The translations under genes were made by a program, and so were the position numbers. This document shows, in pieces, positions 61,257 to 64,000 of a stretch of DNA of 64,000 nucleotides. The notes under the pieces are model-generated. The model was not told the origin of the DNA. It was given only the letters and a program-made list of their open reading frames with translations, and made no database searches. Each line of letters begins with the position of its first letter. Within the stretch, counting starts at the first letter, position 1. Source of the stretch: Rhodococcus spongiicola (GTDB taxonomy: Bacteria > Actinomycetota > Actinomycetes > Mycobacteriales > Mycobacteriaceae); assembly GCF_004011835.1 (NCBI RefSeq), contig NZ_RKLN01000004.1, positions 194,318 to 258,317 of the forward strand. The letters are read 5' to 3'.

Positions 61257-61288
61257 ATGACCCGGAACCAGGCCCGGTTCCGGGTCAT
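61257..61288. terminator. Perfect hairpin after arm A
   Basis: ATGACCCGGAACC (61257-61269), loop AGGCCC, and the complement at 61276-61288. It looks like a rho-independent terminator, though no U-run follows on the plus strand. It may insulate the ABC-F gene from transcription from the left. Confidence 0.5.
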
Positions 61289-61483
61289 CAAGAGCGTCCG
61301 GATTGTCTACTTCAGCTCCTTGATGTCCTTGGCGTGAGACTGTATCCACCCTTGACGCGGGACCCTTTCCTTGCGCGGCGGTGCGCTGGATGCGCGCTAT
61401 CTCCATCCCGCCTATGTCGGCCAAGCTCGCGGGGTGGCAGAAAGCTGATTGCGAACCGCACTGGCGCCCGGTACCTTCCAGGG

Positions 61484-61555
61484 GTGCATTTGTACTTCCT
61501 GTGACGGCTGAGTAAGGCCTCCGCGCTCGTTGAGTAATCCGAGTCCGCGGCGGCC
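61484..61555 (+). promoter_or_regulatory. Possible leader peptide and attenuator of the ABC-F gene
   Basis: GTG at 61484 opens a six-codon frame (VHLYFL, stop at 61504). It is followed by arms GGCCTCCGCG (61516-61525) and CGCGGCGGCC (61546-61555) that pair with one mismatch. Genes for antibiotic-resistance ABC-F proteins are often controlled by stalling on a short leader. The upstream Shine-Dalgarno is weak (CCAGGG), so this is tentative. Confidence 0.3.
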
Positions 61556-61640
61556 TCCTCGTTCTCGACCCACGTGGTCGCCGTCATCTGCGCACCCTTT
61601 CGCCCTCGGGGCTCTTGGTGCGTCGTCTTGGAGGATTCGA

Positions 61641-63296
61641 ATGCCTACTTCTACCAATCATCGACCGGCGCGCGAAAGTGCGCAGCTCATCGTCTCCGAC
61701 GTATCCGTGATGCGTGGGGCGACCGCTGTCCTGAATCATGTCGACCTCACCGTCACTCCGACATCGCGCATCGCGATCGTGGGTGAGAACGGGCGGGGCA
61801 AGTCGACCCTGCTCCATGTGCTCGACGGCACCCTCACCCCTGACTCCGGCACGGTGCAACGCATCGGAACACTGGGTGTCGCGGAACAGGAAATGTCCGC
61901 GAGCGATGATCGAACCGTGGGCCAAGCCGTGGCGGAGGCCATCGCCGAACCGCTCGCGGCGCTGGCGTCACTCGACACGGCCGCACTCGCTCTCTCGGAC
62001 GGATCTGCCGGCGCCGCGGAGCGGTACGCGACCGCAATCGAGCATGTCGAGGTACTCGACGCCTGGGATGCCGAGCGGCGTGTGCAGATCGCGCTCGAGG
62101 CCCTCGAAGCGGAAACCGACTCGACCCGTCTGCTCAGTGAACTCTCAGTGGGGCAGCGGTATCGCGTGCGTCTCGCGTGTCTCCTGGGTGCCGGCGACGA
62201 CTTCCTGCTACTCGACGAGCCCACCAACCATCTCGACCGCAGTGGGCTCGAGTTCTTGACTGCACAGCTCCGAGGGCGCCGGGGAGGAGTGGTCGTCGTT
62301 ACGCACGATCGCGCACTGCTGTTAGACGTGGCGGAGACCATCGTTGACCTCGACCCGTCACCCGATGATCGGGTGCGCGTATATGGCAGCGGTTACGCCG
62401 GCTATCGCGAGGGCCGGCTGGCCGAGCGTCAGCGGTGGGAGCAGGAGTATGACCGCCAACAGGCCGAGCACGCCCGACTGAAAGAAAGTCTCAGCTCGGC
62501 ACAGAACCGTCTGGTGTCCGGGTGGCGGCCGGAGAAGGGCACGAACAAGCATGGCCGCGCGACCCGCGCAGGTGGGCTCGTGCAGAGCGTGCATCGCCGG
62601 CAGGAACAGCTCGATGCCCACGCGGTGACCGTACCGGAGCCACCGCAGCAGCTCCGATTCCCTGAACTACCGACGAGAACCGGCGCAGTGCTGCTGCGCG
62701 CTGATCGCGTCAGCGTGGCGGCTCGCGTGGCCGGCCCGATTTCGTTCTCGCTCTCGCACCGCGGCCGCCTGGCCGTGACCGGCCCGAACGGGGTCGGCAA
62801 GTCGACACTGTTGGGAGTGCTCGCCGGACAGCTGCAACCGGATACGGGCTCCGTGTCGATGCCGCAGGGGGCACGTCTGGGCTTCCTCCGTCAGGAAACC
62901 ACGCTGCCGTTGCACCGACGGGCGAGTGAGGTCTACGCCACCCACGTCGACGCCCTCCTAGCTGCGGGGACAATACAGGGATCGGAAGCGATCGGGCTGT
63001 CCCAGCTCGGACTCCTACGCGCCCGTGAGTCGAGTAAGCGGATCGGCGAACTGTCGATGGGCCAACAGCGCCGCCTCGACCTGGCGTTGGTGCTCGCAAC
63101 GAAACCACACGTGATCCTGCTGGACGAGCCCACGAACCACCTTTCGATCGCTCTCGTCGACGAACTCACCGACGCTCTCGGCGCAACCCAAGCGGCGGTC
63201 GTACTCTCCACCCACGATCGGCAGCTCCTCCGAGACATCGACGACTGGCCCCCACTGCAACTGACTGCGACCGCGGACGGCGAAGCATCGGCGTGA
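61641..63296 (+). CDS. ABC-F ribosome-protection type ATPase
   Basis: The 551-residue soluble protein has two ATPase domains and no membrane segment. Walker A are GENGRGKS and GPNGVGKS; signatures are LSVGQRYR and LSMGQQRR; Walker B are FLLLDEPTNHLD and VILLDEPTNHLS. The linker between them is Arg/Glu/Gln-rich (RQRWEQEYDRQQAEHARLKE), as in ABC-F proteins that reach the ribosomal peptidyl-transferase centre. Relatives in actinobacteria give resistance to macrolides, lincosamides or streptogramins. The ATG follows GGAGG. It is coupled to an MFS gene fragment downstream. Confidence 0.88.
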   Translation: MPTSTNHRPARESAQLIVSDVSVMRGATAVLNHVDLTVTPTSRIAIVGENGRGKSTLLHVLDGTLTPDSGTVQRIGTLGVAEQEMSASDDRTVGQAVAEAIAEPLAALASLDTAALALSDGSAGAAERYATAIEHVEVLDAWDAERRVQIALEALEAETDSTRLLSELSVGQRYRVRLACLLGAGDDFLLLDEPTNHLDRSGLEFLTAQLRGRRGGVVVVTHDRALLLDVAETIVDLDPSPDDRVRVYGSGYAGYREGRLAERQRWEQEYDRQQAEHARLKESLSSAQNRLVSGWRPEKGTNKHGRATRAGGLVQSVHRRQEQLDAHAVTVPEPPQQLRFPELPTRTGAVLLRADRVSVAARVAGPISFSLSHRGRLAVTGPNGVGKSTLLGVLAGQLQPDTGSVSMPQGARLGFLRQETTLPLHRRASEVYATHVDALLAAGTIQGSEAIGLSQLGLLRARESSKRIGELSMGQQRRLDLALVLATKPHVILLDEPTNHLSIALVDELTDALGATQAAVVLSTHDRQLLRDIDDWPPLQLTATADGEASA

Positions 63297-63500
63297 GCAA
63301 CACGAATCCTGGTGCACTGCAAGCACTCAAGCCGCTGGCCACGCGCGACTATCGACTCCTGTTCACCGCGGTCGGTATCAAGGTATTCGGCACCGGCATG
63401 TGGAGGATCGTCATGGTGTTCCGGGTGCTCGCGCTCGATGACAGTCCGGGCTCGCCGTGGAGCATCCCCGGCGTTGTTTGGGACACAGCGCAACCCGCGG
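63293..63500 (+). pseudogene. 5' fragment of an MFS transporter gene, cut by repeats
   Basis: GTG at 63293 overlaps the ABC-F stop by four bases and encodes ALKPLATRDYRLLFTAVGIK, then VFGTGMWRIVMVFRVLAL, the usual start of a major-facilitator efflux protein. After about 63470 the transporter pattern ends, and from 63520 the sequence is the dispersed 83-bp repeat and arm B. The frame stays open but no further membrane helix is seen. The gene was truncated, probably when the repeat arrived or recombined. Confidence 0.7.
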
Positions 63501-63519
63501 TCTGCAGGCTCGGCCGGCA

Positions 63520-63602
63520 GCGTTCAGCTCCGCTCGTTGCACCTACATTAGCGAGGCCCCTCGACACGCCCGAGATCCGTCAAACTGCACCGGCGAGTCC
63601 CG
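63520..63602. repeat. 83-bp dispersed repeat, copy 2
   Basis: Direct copy of 58628-58710, joined without gap to inverted-repeat arm B. It begins just where the MFS fragment loses its coding pattern. Confidence 0.85.
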
Positions 63603-63726
63603 CTACTTTGACGGATCCCGGGCTAGTCGCCGACGTCGTTCAAAGTAGGTGTGCGGTGCGGCCCAGGGGTTGGAGTTGCACGGGAGAGGCAGTCTCGGTG
63701 TCTGTGGCCAGGTCCCCTCAGCCGGC
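63603..63726 (-). repeat. Inverted repeat arm B (about 124 bp)
   Basis: Reverse-complement partner of 60971-61103. Its inner end carries CTACTTTGA (63603-63611) and TCAAAGTAG (63640-63648), a perfect 9-bp internal inverted repeat. The span between the two arms is about 2.5 kb and contains the ABC-F gene and the MFS fragment. Confidence 0.8.
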
Positions 63727-63779
63727 TTGGATCTTGGTGCGCTCTGTCCCAGGAGGGAATGGAAGTCGGTGGACATCCC

Positions 63780-64000
63780 TCACTGAAGAGGATCAACGAC
63801 AAGCCACCGCACGATGCCGTCCACGTTCCACAGTGCGTCTGGATTGTCGAGAGCCGCCAGGTACACGGCCGAAGCTTGTTCGCCGCCGATCTCTCCGCAC
63901 TCGCCCGACGGGGGGTTGGGCTCTAAGAACTCGGAGGGATCAGGTCCGGGCCATACAGGTAGTTCATCAGCGGAGATGGGGGTATCGACGAGGGCGGGGC
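63780..64000 (-). CDS. C-terminal part of an unrecognised protein, runs off the right edge
   Basis: Reading leftward from the edge, one frame is open for 73 codons to a TGA at 63782-63780. It gives VDTPISADELPVWPGPDPSE, then IGGEQASAVYLAALDNPDAL and WNVDGIVRWLVVDPLQ. The mix of residues is protein-like and the end is plausible, so I take it as the tail of a gene whose start lies outside the window. No family is recognised. Confidence 0.5.
   Translation of the reverse strand, partial: PALVDTPISADELPVWPGPDPSEFLEPNPPSGECGEIGGEQASAVYLAALDNPDALWNVDGIVRWLVVDPLQ

Larger units (their letters stand above)
60937..61640. other. Repeat-rich gap between SDR and ABC-F genes
   Basis: This stretch holds one arm of an inverted repeat (60971-61103), a perfect hairpin (61257-61288) and a possible leader with attenuator before the ABC-F gene (61484-61555). 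On the plus strand a short frame around 61180-61240 encodes CDDEQLANCWERLRRSLFG, which looks like a gene fragment but is not recognised. No intact gene is supported. Confidence 0.5.

Overview
The window is high-GC actinobacterial DNA, most likely from Rhodococcus or a close relative in the Mycobacteriales. The main reason is the syntenic core: a PadR regulator with ino1 (inositol-1-phosphate synthase), DUF5318, ponA, a polyprenol-dependent glycosyltransferase, then rpsF-ssb-rpsR-rplI and dnaB. This is the order known around Rv0046c-Rv0058 of Mycobacterium tuberculosis. GTG/TTG starts, 1-4 base start/stop overlaps and lipoprotein transport operons fit the same group.

Layout. (1) 1-4.0 kb: a family of small secreted Gly/Ser-rich proteins on the minus strand. 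It includes a 27-bp coding tandem repeat at the window edge, two apparently identical tandem gene copies, one truncated copy and one copy split by a stop codon. (2) 4.4-13.3 kb: an amino-acid ABC importer with a fused binding protein/permease, two F420-type oxidoreductases, and a complete sugar ABC importer of the LpqY-SugABC type. (3) 13.3-17.0 kb: an ECF sigma factor with a membrane partner, and a class A penicillin-binding protein. (4) 17.3-22.0 kb: a phosphonoacetate uptake and hydrolysis operon (phnDCE, LysR regulator, phnA). (5) 22.0-25.8 kb: TetR, acyl-CoA dehydrogenase, phosphotransferase-fold protein and SDR. (6) 25.9-35.3 kb: the conserved core listed above.

(7) 35.4-54.1 kb is the most interesting part: an accessory catabolic island of 14 genes sitting between rplI and dnaB. 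It encodes a two-component styrene/indole monooxygenase (StyA1 plus self-sufficient fusion StyA2B), an SDR, an FAD oxidoreductase, an isatin-hydrolase-like cyclase, an indolepyruvate-type 2-oxoacid:ferredoxin oxidoreductase (two subunits), a salicylyl/aminobenzoyl-CoA hydroxylase fused to an Old Yellow Enzyme domain, a thioesterase, a gentisate-dioxygenase-like cupin, a fumarylacetoacetate-hydrolase family enzyme, a maleate isomerase, a nitrilase, and AraC and PaaX regulators. Read together, these suggest a full aerobic route: indole (or an analogue) to isatin, isatinate, anthraniloyl-CoA, 5-hydroxyanthranilate, ring cleavage, maleate and fumarate. The CoA thioester would be made by oxidative decarboxylation rather than by a ligase. 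This pathway is inference from gene content. The island is bracketed by intact rpsR-rplI on the left and a decayed copy of the same rpsR-rplI junction on the right, which records how it entered the locus. A shared 12-bp near-palindrome stands before three of its promoters.

(8) 54.5-56.4 kb: a cluster of DnaA-box-like sequences, then dnaB. (9) 56.4-64 kb: a scarred accessory region with a recombinase fragment, a frameshifted alpha/beta hydrolase, small DUF genes, GNAT, a TetR/SDR pair, and an ABC-F protein with a truncated MFS gene bracketed by inverted repeats of about 125 bp. A partial gene runs off the right edge. No tRNA, rRNA or CRISPR array was recognised.
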